Of a DNA stretch of 64,000 bases, positions 15,859 to 24,869 are shown piece by piece; positions within the stretch are counted from its first letter, which is position 1; each line of letters starts with the position of its first letter. The translations under genes were made by a program, and so were the position numbers. Origin of the DNA: CAIZGX01 sp046048875 (GTDB taxonomy: Bacteria; Bacteroidota; Bacteroidia; Flavobacteriales_D; Sanyastnellaceae). The DNA lies in contig JBJOFG010000011.1 in assembly GCA_046048875.1 (NCBI GenBank), forward strand, positions 71,266 to 135,265. Direction: 5' to 3'. The notes below the pieces were generated by a model. The model saw only the letters and a list, made by a program, of their open reading frames with translations. It searched no databases and was not told the DNA's origin.

Positions 15859-15909
15859 CTTTACCTTAACTAAAAAGACCCACAGCAGAAGCTGCAAATG
15901 GACTTAACG
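15828..15909 (-). ncRNA. Candidate small RNA downstream of the SGNH gene
   Basis: On the minus strand TATTTTCG at 15914-15921, with TTG 21 bases before it, could start a transcript near 15909 that ends at the terminator 15823-15858, about 80 bases long. It contains GCAG/CTGC that can pair. No ORF over 20 codons is convincing here. It may equally be the 3' untranslated region of the SGNH gene. Confidence 0.25.
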
Positions 15910-15979
15910 GCCGCGAAAATACATCAGTTCTTCTGTTCAAGCCAATAAAACAACTGCAGAGTTTTGAACATTCGATTGG

Positions 15980-17218
15980 TTATTCAACACCTAATAAAAT
16001 CTCATGTTTTATTCCGTTCATTGTGAACTGAATAATTCTTAGACTTTCTTCTTTCGCTAGAAAGAAAGACTGCGAATGCTGATTGGATTTTGAAACTAAT
16101 CTTCCACTTAATTCATAAACCAAAAGATTTTCAACTGGAAAGTCGAAGACTATTTCAAAAGAATTTTCATGATTTATAATACGGTAGCTCTTTTTTAATT
16201 CTTCGATGTCATTAGAAAGTATTTGAATCTCCCAAGACCCTTGAGTACTTCTGTCACAGGCATCAACAGCTGAATAGCTAAGCACATAACTGCCGGCTGC
16301 GTTATACATATGCATAGGTGAAAATTCGGTTGATGAAGTGCCGTCACCGAAATCCCAAGTGAAGTTCCAACTTGGCGCAGATTGATTGTCGAGTTGAAGT
16401 GACAACCCATCAGCGTTTGTATTTATAACCACAGTAGGGTCATATTCTCCAACGTGCCATTCCATTAAGTTGTTGAATACAACTTCCTGTGCGGCCAACT
16501 TAATTTTTTCGGCTATCACCGGATCTAACGTTGAATTGTAATTTATAAGTGTTGGGTCAGTTCTGAAAATAACGGAAACCATACTGCATGCTGCGGCGTA
16601 GCTTCCTTCTAGCGAAGGATGACTTCCATCGGCTGCATATAAATTAATTTCGGGATAAGTATTCCGAATGTAATTCCAAAGCGCTCCTACTGGTGAGAGA
16701 ATAGCTTGATTGTCAATAGCCATTTGTCTGTAGCGTAGGTTCAGCAGGCTGTCCATGCCCTCATAGGTGCATACTGGAGGCCAAGAGGCGCAGTTTCCCG
16801 CATCTCCATTCTGTCTTCCCCACGTCATGTAAAAAATGGTTTCTGTGCAAGAATCGGCTGCAAGTATCTGATTGTTCAATTGAGTTGCAAATGGGAAGCA
16901 CTCCGTTTCAACTTGTGAGTCAGGAAAGGAGGGGAGTTGGCTTTGTTCTTGAAGAACTACAAAGTCCCAATTTCCTTGTGCAATCAAACTTTGTGAAGTG
17001 CCATTGGTTGTATGCATTTGGAAAGTCGTTCCTCCAGGTGTGCTGCTTGCAACTTCCATAGGGAAACCGGCAAAGCCTATGCTTAGCGCGCAATCTGCAG
17101 TTAATTGGGGTAAGTTGTTTACGGCAGTGTAGCTGTTACCAATAAATAATACGCGTGTTTGAGCATGCAAAAGGTTGGCGAAAACCACCAACCCTGCACA
17201 GAAAAATAGTTTCTTCAT
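15980..17218 (-). CDS. Exported SGNH hydrolase with PKD domain
   Basis: 412 residues with signal peptide MKKLFFCAGLVVFANLLHAQ. The SGNH fold has block I LFIGNSYTAVNN (nucleophile Ser), WDFVVLQEQS, and the block V Asp/His pair in DGSHPSLEGSYA. Residues about 270-330 form a PKD domain (WDFGDGTSSTEFSPMHMY). The C-terminal 75 residues resemble a divergent T9SS sorting domain (LLVYELSGRLVS). It is probably a secreted esterase on carbohydrate or lipid substrates. It follows the M28 peptidase gene with one base between stop and start. Confidence 0.8.
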   Translation of the reverse strand: MKKLFFCAGLVVFANLLHAQTRVLFIGNSYTAVNNLPQLTADCALSIGFAGFPMEVASSTPGGTTFQMHTTNGTSQSLIAQGNWDFVVLQEQSQLPSFPDSQVETECFPFATQLNNQILAADSCTETIFYMTWGRQNGDAGNCASWPPVCTYEGMDSLLNLRYRQMAIDNQAILSPVGALWNYIRNTYPEINLYAADGSHPSLEGSYAAACSMVSVIFRTDPTLINYNSTLDPVIAEKIKLAAQEVVFNNLMEWHVGEYDPTVVINTNADGLSLQLDNQSAPSWNFTWDFGDGTSSTEFSPMHMYNAAGSYVLSYSAVDACDRSTQGSWEIQILSNDIEELKKSYRIINHENSFEIVFDFPVENLLVYELSGRLVSKSNQHSQSFFLAKEESLRIIQFTMNGIKHEILLGVE

Positions 17219-17219
17219 C

Positions 17220-18494
17220 TTATTTAAATGTCACAGGAGCAACAATTGATTTTCCTTCACGAATGAATTCAACTTCTGTAGAGTCGCCTTCATTGAATTT
17301 TCCAAGTGCTTCCATGTAAGAACTCATATCAGCAATTTTATTCGACCCTAAGCGCACAACAACATCTCCTTGCTTCAGACCGGCTAGCGCTGCAGGACGA
17401 TTCTCTTTCACCCCGTCAATGCGCATCCCTTCACCACTGAACATGTAATCTGGCATTACACCCAAGGTAACCTTGAAGGTTGAGTTCATTGGTTTTGGGT
17501 CTACTGTTTTTGTGAATTCTAATTTCGATTTTCCATTTAACTCAACACACATAGCGTACATGTAATTCACCACTTCATTCAAACCGTCGTAATTGATTTT
17601 GTCGAAGTCGTCGCTTGGCTTGTGGTAGTCGCTGTGCTGACCCGTAAAGAAATGCAATACAGGCACACCCATGTTGTAAAAAGAACTGTGATCGCTTGGT
17701 CCGATACCGCTTTTATCGAACAATAATTTGAAATTCGTTTTGTTGTTTGAAGTTAACCACGTTTCGAAATTCGGTGAAGTACCCGTTCCACTAATTGATA
17801 AAGCTCTTTCAGCATTTAACCTTCCCACCATATCCATATTCATCATACAATTCACACTACTTAATTCTACGGTTGGATTTTTACAGAAGTAATTACTTCC
17901 CCATAATCCTTTTTCTTCGCCACTGAACGCAATGAAAAGGTAGTTGTATTTATTGGTTGAAGAGGAATTGTCTGCTTTTAATTTGCGTGCTAGCTCAAGC
18001 ATGGCTGATACGCCGCTGGCGTTGTCATCGGCTCCATTGTGAATAGCGCGATCTCCCGTCCATAAACTGTTCTCATCTCCGTAGCCTAAGTGATCGTAGT
18101 GTGCCCCAATGATAATTGTGTTTGCAGCGTTGTTATTGATATAACCAATTACATTTTTCCCGTTGATTTCTTTCACCAGCGATTTCCCCATTTTCAAACT
18201 GTCACCCACTTGGTGAACCTGTCCGTGTCCTTGCGGAATGAATGAAAATGCTTGGAAAAATCCAACAGTTCCTTTTGGAAGAAGTTCAATTTGTAAGAAT
18301 TGATCTTGAATATAACCAGCAGCTTTGTCCGCTCCTGGAGTGCCGATTGCGCGACCTTCGAACTCGTCGCTAGCTAATGTTGAAACATCCTTTTTTAAAT
18401 TCGAAAGCGTTTCGTTCGATTTTTTTTCATGCGGAAGTACGGTGCAACTGGCGAACGCGGCTACCACTAATAACTGTAATAAAAACTTTTTCAT
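17220..18494 (-). CDS. M28 family metallopeptidase with PDZ domain, lipoprotein
   Basis: 424 residues. The signal ends in the lipobox AFASC. Zinc ligands of the M28 aminopeptidase fold are visible: His/Asp in AHYDHLGYG, Asp in GADDNASG, Glu-Glu in FSGEEKGLWG, Asp in MNMDMVGRL and His near VLHFFTGQHSDYH. Residues about 340-424 form a PDZ domain (RPAALAGLKQGDVVVRLG). It removes amino acids from peptides in the envelope. The ATG at 18494 is 4 bases after TAAATTCG, pointing to a leaderless mRNA. It is divergent from the gene at 18551. Confidence 0.9.
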   Translation of the reverse strand: MKKFLLQLLVVAAFASCTVLPHEKKSNETLSNLKKDVSTLASDEFEGRAIGTPGADKAAGYIQDQFLQIELLPKGTVGFFQAFSFIPQGHGQVHQVGDSLKMGKSLVKEINGKNVIGYINNNAANTIIIGAHYDHLGYGDENSLWTGDRAIHNGADDNASGVSAMLELARKLKADNSSSTNKYNYLFIAFSGEEKGLWGSNYFCKNPTVELSSVNCMMNMDMVGRLNAERALSISGTGTSPNFETWLTSNNKTNFKLLFDKSGIGPSDHSSFYNMGVPVLHFFTGQHSDYHKPSDDFDKINYDGLNEVVNYMYAMCVELNGKSKLEFTKTVDPKPMNSTFKVTLGVMPDYMFSGEGMRIDGVKENRPAALAGLKQGDVVVRLGSNKIADMSSYMEALGKFNEGDSTEVEFIREGKSIVAPVTFK

Positions 18495-18498
18495 GGGG

Positions 18499-18506
18499 CG
18501 AATTTA
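18499..18506 (-). promoter_or_regulatory. -7 box of the M28 gene (leaderless)
   Basis: TAAATTCG on the minus strand, 4 bases (CCCC) before the ATG at 18494. Confidence 0.5.
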
Positions 18507-18538
18507 GTGACGATTCAATATAGTTTTCAATTCTTCGT

Positions 18539-18546
18539 TACCTTCG
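18539..18546 (+). promoter_or_regulatory. -7 box of the gene at 18551 (leaderless)
   Basis: TACCTTCG, 4 bases (CTCT) before the ATG at 18551. Confidence 0.5.
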
Positions 18547-18550
18547 CTCT

Positions 18551-19282
18551 ATGAGGAGTGTCAGCCTTTTTTTCTTTCTATTTCTTTCCCTTACAGGATT
18601 TTCGCAGACTATTCGAATTGAAGGAAGAGTGCGTGACCCTCACGGACAAGGAATTCCTAATGCTATTATTGTAAACAATAGAACGAAGACAGGAAGTTTT
18701 GGTAATTCAAGCGGATTTTATTCAATTGTTTGCGAGAAGTCCGACACTTTAAGTATTACTGCATTGAGTTACTACACGAGACAATTGTGTATGAAGGATT
18801 CAGTGATGAAAGAGGTTTATCACCCGACTATTTTTCTCGATGACCGCACGTACATGCTGCCTGTGGTTGAATTCATTTCCCCGAGAGATTTGGAATCGAT
18901 AGAAGAAGATTTGCTTGGTTTGGGTTTCGATGAAAATCAATTTAAAACAGCTAATGCAAGCAGTCCAATTACTTTCTTGTATGAGCAATTCAGTAAGAGA
19001 GAACGAAGCAAATTGGAAGTCGCGCGAATGGAATATGAAGATCGCAAGCGTGCTCTGCTCAAGGAATTATTTCACTTGTATGTCGATTATGACATAATTG
19101 ATTTGACGAATGAGGAGTTCGATGCGTTTATCGATTTCATGCATGTTAGCGACGAGTTCATTCGCCAGAGTTCGCAATACGAATTTTTAGTTTTTGTAAA
19201 GGAAGAATTTCAGCAATATAAAGTCTGGAGGCGAGGAAGAAGAGAGTGGAAGGACGATGACTTCAATTACGACAAGGATTAA
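18551..19282 (+). CDS. Exported protein with carboxypeptidase-regulatory-like domain
   Basis: 243 residues with signal peptide MRSVSLFFFLFLSLTGFSQ. Residues about 20-105 form a CarboxypepD_reg-like beta-sandwich (IEGRVRDPHGQGIPNAIIVN, TGSFGNSSGFYSI), as found at the N-terminus of TonB-dependent receptors. The remaining 130 residues are charged and helical (LEVARMEYEDRKRALLKELF), with no membrane barrel, so it is a stand-alone protein. Its end overlaps the end of the convergent T9SS plug gene by 4 bases. The function is unknown. Confidence 0.75.
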   Translation: MRSVSLFFFLFLSLTGFSQTIRIEGRVRDPHGQGIPNAIIVNNRTKTGSFGNSSGFYSIVCEKSDTLSITALSYYTRQLCMKDSVMKEVYHPTIFLDDRTYMLPVVEFISPRDLESIEEDLLGLGFDENQFKTANASSPITFLYEQFSKRERSKLEVARMEYEDRKRALLKELFHLYVDYDIIDLTNEEFDAFIDFMHVSDEFIRQSSQYEFLVFVKEEFQQYKVWRRGRREWKDDDFNYDKD

Positions 19283-20568
19283 TTTCTTCTTGAATTCTGA
19301 ATGAAGTTTCCACCGCACTTGTAAAATCCAGCGTTTCGGTCGTAATAATAAACCAACAACTGATAGTTATTTTCAGTTGATGAATGGTTCCCTTCAGCAA
19401 ATTTAACCTCCTCATTATTCGTCAAAGGTTCAATTCGAAAACGATAATTGTATACGCCTTGCTTGAGATACATAGTTGCTTGATACGCTTTATTCACCTC
19501 GCTGTATTTACAAAGCACTGGGGCATTCCATTCATTTCCACATTCTAGAAAAACCTTGTTTGGTAATTCCGATGAATTCAATTCGAAATGAACATAAGTG
19601 TAATCGCTGGTTAAATCATCGTCTTCAAACATGTCACTCGCTATGAGTGACGCACCATTTAAATCAGCTCGGCTCGTGTAAGCCAGATTCATTTCATTTT
19701 GGCTAGGGTATAAATAAATGTGGTTTTCATTTTCGAGAACAACGCTACTCTGAACATTGTATCCATTCACTCGCAAGTCTTTTGTTTCAAAGGCCTCCCA
19801 TTCGCCACCGCCAGGAAACTCATTTTCTCCATTCGAAAAATCATAAATGAGAATATTGTTGGGCTGAATGTATGTTGGTTGGAAGTTCATTCGTCCGTCT
19901 TTCCATCTTCCGTTTTGAAGAATAACTGGAATAACTTTACGCATGTCATATACAGGTGTGTTCGCCAATGAAATGGAGAAATCGACTTCTTGATGTGATT
20001 GCAGATGTTGAATGGTCGAAGCTCGTTTTATCTCCATTGCGGCGTTTAAACCGAAATCTCCTTCCACATAAACAACCATGCGAAATCCAAGTCTGACTGT
20101 TGATTCATTGTATTCACTTCCTTCATGAACGGCCACATAGTAGTTTCCAGATTGAATGAAACGCGTCATGGTATTGGGCAGTTCAAATCTATAATGATCG
20201 AAGGCCGCAAAGGTGTGAATAGAGTTTTCAGGGAAGGGAATACGCTGACTAATGAAACCTTGAATGACGTCGGAAGGATTACTGTCATCGATGTTCCAGA
20301 AAGGATCGCAATGAAAAACAGAATAGAACAAATCTTCGTTAGGTGAAGTGAATACATCGAATTCAAATTGAATCACATCGTTACTGAGAAGATTTAAGAA
20401 AGGCCCAGAAAGGGGAGCGTCCTTGGCGTGTGCTTCAACCGAAAAATAGTCGTAGTCGGAATGAATGAAGTTACTATTGGACGTAGGAATTTGACCCGAA
20501 AATTCAGCCCAGAAAAGCAAGATGAAACAGCATGTAAAATAAATCGGGCTCATTGAAGTATTCCTCAT
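19279..20568 (-). CDS. Type IX secretion system plug protein (DUF5103)
   Basis: 429 residues. An N-terminal signal (YFTCCFILLFWAEFSGQ) is followed by the DUF5103 pattern: SNDVIQFEFDVF, then YSVFHCDPFWN with SDVIQGF, HYRFELPN, SGNYYVAVHEG, and later NGRWKDGRMNFQPTYIQP. In other Bacteroidota this family forms the Plug that closes the SprA outer-membrane channel of the T9SS. Start at 20568 is preferred because TAACTTTA sits 4 bases before it; an internal Met 5 codons on is the alternative. It is divergent from the ApbE-like gene with only 31 bases between start codons. Confidence 0.85.
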   Translation of the reverse strand: MRNTSMSPIYFTCCFILLFWAEFSGQIPTSNSNFIHSDYDYFSVEAHAKDAPLSGPFLNLLSNDVIQFEFDVFTSPNEDLFYSVFHCDPFWNIDDSNPSDVIQGFISQRIPFPENSIHTFAAFDHYRFELPNTMTRFIQSGNYYVAVHEGSEYNESTVRLGFRMVVYVEGDFGLNAAMEIKRASTIQHLQSHQEVDFSISLANTPVYDMRKVIPVILQNGRWKDGRMNFQPTYIQPNNILIYDFSNGENEFPGGGEWEAFETKDLRVNGYNVQSSVVLENENHIYLYPSQNEMNLAYTSRADLNGASLIASDMFEDDDLTSDYTYVHFELNSSELPNKVFLECGNEWNAPVLCKYSEVNKAYQATMYLKQGVYNYRFRIEPLTNNEEVKFAEGNHSSTENNYQLLVYYYDRNAGFYKCGGNFIQNSRRN

Positions 20569-20572
20569 GCCA

Positions 20573-20580
20573 TAAAGTTA
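20573..20580 (-). promoter_or_regulatory. Candidate -7 box of the T9SS plug gene
   Basis: TAACTTTA on the minus strand, 4 bases before the ATG at 20568. It lacks the final G of the consensus. Confidence 0.35.
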
Positions 20581-20587
20581 TTCAGTT

Positions 20588-20595
20588 TATTTTTG
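20588..20595 (+). promoter_or_regulatory. -7 box of the ApbE-like gene (leaderless)
   Basis: TATTTTTG, 4 bases (TGTC) before the ATG at 20600. Confidence 0.5.
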
Positions 20596-20599
20596 TGTC

Positions 20600-21649
20600 A
20601 TGAAAAAAAATGCATCTATCCTGTTTTTGTTAATCGGTTTCTTTGGATTAGTTTTTCAATCGTGCAGCGATAAGACTAAAAAGGACGGTGAACTCATTGG
20701 ACGAGATTACGATCGGGATTTTTTGGGAATGAAGTATACAGTGAGTGTTGTTGGTGATACTACAGATTTTTCCTTTGCTTTCGATTCAATCGAAAATGCT
20801 GTTCGCATGCATATTGACGCTAGCAATCCGAACAGCACCTGCATGCTCTACAATTACTCCTCCGCAGAATCTGGGTTCTTTGAATTTACAGACTACAACA
20901 GAATTATGGGGGTCATGGTTACTATGGCGAGAGAATATAATTATAGATCAGGTGGATGTTGGGACTTTACACTCTCTCCCGCACAAGTGGCTTGGCTTCC
21001 TCAGTTGTTAAATCCGACTCCTAAGGTTCCAAATATTGATTCGTTGAAAGTCTTTACTGGAATGTATTCAGCTAATGTAGATGTTGAAGATGTTGAAGAA
21101 AACGGAATGTATAAGTCTACTCGAATTCGTAAGAATAATTCGAAGGTTCAAATCGATTTGCAAAAATTTGGCAGTGCTTTAGTATTAGACAAGATAATTG
21201 AGTACCTGAAGGAAAAGAATGCTACAGTGAAGCAAGCGGTGGTGAAGACAGATGTTTGGCATGCTGGATTTGGTGCTGCTGTTGATAGTTTGAACGTGTT
21301 GGATATGAAAACATCTGGACAAAACACTGGAAATCTTCTACGGGTTGTTAATCGCGCCTATGCGACTTTTGATGCGCGCAACAAATTATCATTGCTTGAT
21401 CCAAAGACTTTATCTCCGGTTCAGAATGAAATGTATCAGAGTTATGTCTCGGCGAAGACCATTACAGAATCGTATGTTTTTGCTGAAGCTTTCATGGTAA
21501 TGGGAGTGGAAGGCATTGGTCAATTTTATGAAGCCAATGCCGATAGCGATATTCAGTCTCTTGTTTATTTCATGAAGTCAGATTCAGAGCGTGCGTCGGC
21601 TTCTACAGAGAATTTCAATAAAATGATGGTAGCTCCTTCAGTCCAATAA
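20600..21649 (+). CDS. Degenerate ApbE-like (FMN transferase family) lipoprotein
   Basis: 349 residues with lipobox signal (FGLVFQSCS). The ApbE fold can be traced: FLGMKYTVSV (usual MGTxYxV), GGCWDFTLSPAQVAW (usual GxFDPTvxPLvxxW), VQIDLQKFGSALVLDKI (usual DLGGIAKGYAVD) and LLDPKTLSP (usual IDPRTG). The metal- and FMN-site segment ADALSTAxxVLG is replaced by SYVFAEAFMVMG, with Asp and Thr lost, and the GG of the nucleotide loop is missing. Active ApbE attaches FMN to threonine of Nqr/Rnf subunits; this copy is probably inactive or altered. Two bases separate it from tsaD. Confidence 0.7.
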   Translation: MKKNASILFLLIGFFGLVFQSCSDKTKKDGELIGRDYDRDFLGMKYTVSVVGDTTDFSFAFDSIENAVRMHIDASNPNSTCMLYNYSSAESGFFEFTDYNRIMGVMVTMAREYNYRSGGCWDFTLSPAQVAWLPQLLNPTPKVPNIDSLKVFTGMYSANVDVEDVEENGMYKSTRIRKNNSKVQIDLQKFGSALVLDKIIEYLKEKNATVKQAVVKTDVWHAGFGAAVDSLNVLDMKTSGQNTGNLLRVVNRAYATFDARNKLSLLDPKTLSPVQNEMYQSYVSAKTITESYVFAEAFMVMGVEGIGQFYEANADSDIQSLVYFMKSDSERASASTENFNKMMVAPSVQ

Positions 21650-21650
21650 C

Positions 21651-22664
21651 ATGGGAGATAAATTAATCTTGGCCATTGAAAGCAGCTGCGATGAAACGTC
21701 GGCCGCTGTCTTGTTGGGAACAAGAGTTTTATCAAATGAGGTTGTTACGCAACTGCAGCATGCGCAATACGGTGGGGTTGTCCCGGAGATTGCAAGTCGC
21801 GCTCATCAGACTATGATTACAGCTGTGGTGCATGCCGCTATAAAGACCGCGGGAAAAGAGCTTCACGATTTGGAGGCTATTGCCGTTACACAAGGTCCAG
21901 GATTAATGGGTTCTTTGTTAGTAGGAATTTCATTTGCGAAGAGTTTGAGTTTAGGGTTGGGGATTCCATTGGTTGGAGTCAATCACATGCAAGCACATAT
22001 TCTTGCACATTTGGCGGAGGACTGTGAGAGTCAACCAACCTTTCCATTTTTGAATTTAACAGTAAGCGGCGGACATACACAGTTAGTTGTTGTTCATTCT
22101 CCTATTCAAATGGAAGTTATAGGTGAAACCATTGATGATGCAGCGGGAGAGGCCTTTGATAAGGCCGCGAAAGTTTTAGGATTGGATTATCCCGGAGGAC
22201 CATTGCTTGATAAAATGGCGCAACAGGGCGATGCGAAAAAATTCGCTTTCCCCATTCCAAAGGTGGAAGGATTGAATTTTAGTTTTTCAGGATTGAAGAC
22301 ATCATTGTTGTATTTCTTAAGAGATCAACAAAAGATTAATTCGAATTTTATAGAGGAAGAGAGAGCGAATTTATGTGCATCCTTTCAACACACTGTAGTG
22401 ACATATTTGCTTCGTCAAATTCAACGAGGATTGACTTCGACACAAATAAATCAAATAGCTATTTGCGGTGGAGTTTCAGCGAACAGCGAATTGCGAAAAC
22501 AACTTGTGGAATTCGGGAAAAAGAATGAGGTGAAGGTATTTATTCCTCCATTTAAATACTGCACAGACAATGCCGCTATGATTGGTGTAGCCGCACATTT
22601 TTTAATTCAGGAGGAAAAATATTCAGACTTAAATATGGTGCCCTTAAGTCGTTACCCGTTATAG
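21651..22664 (+). CDS. tsaD: tRNA N6-adenosine threonylcarbamoyltransferase
   Basis: 337 residues. The Kae1/TsaD family marks are present: ILAIESSCDETSAAV at the N-terminus, metal-binding histidines in HMQAHILAH, NLTVSGGHTQLV, DDAAGEAFDKAAKVLGL, and near the end ICGGVSANSELR and CTDNAAMIGVA. With TsaB/E it transfers threonylcarbamoyl to A37 of ANN-decoding tRNAs. Its end overlaps the convergent carbonic anhydrase gene by 6 bases. Confidence 0.97.
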   Translation: MGDKLILAIESSCDETSAAVLLGTRVLSNEVVTQLQHAQYGGVVPEIASRAHQTMITAVVHAAIKTAGKELHDLEAIAVTQGPGLMGSLLVGISFAKSLSLGLGIPLVGVNHMQAHILAHLAEDCESQPTFPFLNLTVSGGHTQLVVVHSPIQMEVIGETIDDAAGEAFDKAAKVLGLDYPGGPLLDKMAQQGDAKKFAFPIPKVEGLNFSFSGLKTSLLYFLRDQQKINSNFIEEERANLCASFQHTVVTYLLRQIQRGLTSTQINQIAICGGVSANSELRKQLVEFGKKNEVKVFIPPFKYCTDNAAMIGVAAHFLIQEEKYSDLNMVPLSRYPL

Positions 22665-23291
22665 ATTTTTGTAGCGATATAGCGGATCCATTTCACTATC
22701 AGGCCCTATGGTTATTAGCGGTTTGATAATTCCATTGTTTAAGCCATAGACCCATCCGTGAATCAATGGCATGTCTCTTTTTTTCCAAGCCCCCTGAACA
22801 ATATTTGTTTCAGCGAGGTGGTGCACTTGTTCAAGGACATTCAATTCAACCAATCGGTCGAATTGTTGTTCCTTATCCTCGATGGCATTCAATTCAGCTC
22901 TATTTGATTTATAGACATCTTTGATGTTACGAAGCCAATTATTAATCAATGGTAAATAGTCATTTCCCATAGCTGCCTTAACACCGCCGCAACCATAATG
23001 TCCACAAACGATAACATGCTTAACTTCAAGTACATCAACAGCGTAGGTCAAAACGCTTAATAAATTAATATCTGTGTGAACGACCATGTTTGCAATGTTT
23101 CGATGGACAAAAATTTCACCCGGAGCTGTACCAGTAACTTCATTGGCCGGAACGCGACTATCTGAACAGCCTATCCATAAATATTCAGGCGTTTGAATAG
23201 CTGCGAGTTTCTTAAAATAATCAGGATTCTCTTCCAGACGTTCTTGCGCCCAAGCCTTGTTCTCAAGTAAAAGTTTGTCAATGTTTGGCAT
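22659..23291 (-). CDS. can: Beta-class carbonic anhydrase
   Basis: 210 residues, cytosolic. Zinc ligands C42, H98 and C101 and the Asp44/Arg46 dyad are visible (GCSDSRVPANEVTG, CGHYGCGGV). It interconverts CO2 and bicarbonate. It lies 3 bases after a SulP-type transporter gene, an arrangement that suggests bicarbonate supply or uptake as the shared job. Confidence 0.93.
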   Translation of the reverse strand: MPNIDKLLLENKAWAQERLEENPDYFKKLAAIQTPEYLWIGCSDSRVPANEVTGTAPGEIFVHRNIANMVVHTDINLLSVLTYAVDVLEVKHVIVCGHYGCGGVKAAMGNDYLPLINNWLRNIKDVYKSNRAELNAIEDKEQQFDRLVELNVLEQVHHLAETNIVQGAWKKRDMPLIHGWVYGLNNGIIKPLITIGPDSEMDPLYRYKNL

Positions 23292-23294
23292 ACC

Positions 23295-24845
23295 TTATAA
23301 TTTTATGGATTTCAATACTTCGGGTAGTTCTCCCCAATTGTTTTTGTTTAATTCAATTCTGATGTTTTTTGATTTTGCACTGATGACAAAATCTTGAATG
23401 ATCTCTACGATGTCAGGGTCCATGAATTCGCATTTACGTGCGTCAATGAGTAAATAGCTATTCTCAGGAATTGACATCAGTATTTTTTTCAAGGCAGGTT
23501 TATTGAGAAAAGAAACCTCCTTCCGAAAGCGAAGAAGCGTATCATTGTTATCACCCTGTGTCAGGCGAATGGCACTCTTGAAGTTTGATCGAATAACGAA
23601 AAATAATCCGAAGGCGAGCCCTATCAAAACGCCCTTCAACATATCACTAAAATAGATTGCCAAGAAAGTAGCTATAAATGGAAGGAATTGGGCTATTCCA
23701 TCTTTCCAGATGTCTTTGAAGATTGATGGTTTCGTGAGTTTGTATCCAACCATAATCAATATTGCAGCTAGTGCGGAAAGAGGCACTAGATTAAGAAACG
23801 GTCCAAGAAAAAGTATTGCACAGAGGAGCCACAATCCGTGAAGAACTGCAGACCATTTTGTCTTCGCACCAGCCAGTCTGTTTGATGAACTTCTTACAAC
23901 AACCGAAGTGACGGGCAATCCACCAAAGAAACCGCTGAAAGCATTTCCAATACCTTGCGCGAATAACTCACGATTTGGTGGTGTGATTCTTTTCTGATCG
24001 TCGAATTTGTCAGTCGCTTCAATGTTTAATAAAGTTTCGAGGCTAGCTACGATGGCAATGATTGCAGCTTGTATCCAGATAAGTGGATTAAGGAAATTTG
24101 CGAAATTAAAATTGTTCCAAAGAAACAGATTTGAGGCGGTGCTTAAATCAGGAAGCTGTATTAAGTGCTCATTAGAAAGTTGCTCTTGAACACCTAAATA
24201 GGCAGATGTTAAATTCAGAACAATTCCAACGATAACTACAATAAGAAATGGAGGGACGATTTTTAGAAGGACTGTATTTTTTAGTTTCGGTAGATCAAGA
24301 ACGATTAATAGAATAAGGCATGTTAATCCAATCAATACAGCTTCACTGTGTATGGTAGCATGGAATAATTCAGTAATTGTATTATTTCCATCTTTTTGAA
24401 AGAAATCTTCGTCACCTTCAAAATCACCATCGAATCCAACGAGGTGTGGAATTTGTTTGAAAATTAAAATGAAGCCAATCGCGGCCATCATGCCTTTGAT
24501 GACTGAAGTAGGAATAAATTCTCCGAGGAAGCCTGTTTTGAGAATTCCAAAAATGATTTGTATGATCCCAGCTAACATGACAGCAGTAAAGAACAATGAG
24601 AGGTCATTATTCAAAGTGGAAATTGCGGTCGTGACAACAACAATTAATCCGGCTGCTGGCCCGCTAACACTTAATTGAGATCCGCTAATGGTTCCAACAA
24701 TTAATCCGCCTGCAATTCCTGCAATAACTCCCGTGATTGCTGGTAATCCGGTTGCAAAGGCAATTCCTAGACAAAGCGGAAGAGCAACCAAGAACACAAC
24801 AAGCGAGGCTGAAATATCGTTTTTATGCGGAGTTATGAATTTCAT
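23295..24845 (-). CDS. SulP family anion transporter with STAS domain
   Basis: 516 residues. About 10-12 hydrophobic segments cover residues 15-420, starting with DISASLVVFLVALPLCLGIA, a standard SulP opening, and VSGPAAGLIVVV. The C-terminal 80 residues form a short STAS domain (NSYLLIDARKCEFMDPDIV). SulP carriers move sulfate, bicarbonate or other anions with H+ or Na+. The carbonic anhydrase gene directly downstream makes bicarbonate the more likely substrate. It follows the helicase gene with 24 bases between. Confidence 0.88.
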   Translation of the reverse strand: MKFITPHKNDISASLVVFLVALPLCLGIAFATGLPAITGVIAGIAGGLIVGTISGSQLSVSGPAAGLIVVVTTAISTLNNDLSLFFTAVMLAGIIQIIFGILKTGFLGEFIPTSVIKGMMAAIGFILIFKQIPHLVGFDGDFEGDEDFFQKDGNNTITELFHATIHSEAVLIGLTCLILLIVLDLPKLKNTVLLKIVPPFLIVVIVGIVLNLTSAYLGVQEQLSNEHLIQLPDLSTASNLFLWNNFNFANFLNPLIWIQAAIIAIVASLETLLNIEATDKFDDQKRITPPNRELFAQGIGNAFSGFFGGLPVTSVVVRSSSNRLAGAKTKWSAVLHGLWLLCAILFLGPFLNLVPLSALAAILIMVGYKLTKPSIFKDIWKDGIAQFLPFIATFLAIYFSDMLKGVLIGLAFGLFFVIRSNFKSAIRLTQGDNNDTLLRFRKEVSFLNKPALKKILMSIPENSYLLIDARKCEFMDPDIVEIIQDFVISAKSKNIRIELNKNNWGELPEVLKSIKL

Positions 24846-24869
24846 TTAAAGGTTTAAAGTTTTGTTCAG

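Noticed and set aside
15783..15908. 41-codon plus-strand ORF after the T9SS repeat protein
   Set aside because: It runs through a strong opposite-strand terminator, has no promoter box and an unlikely composition.
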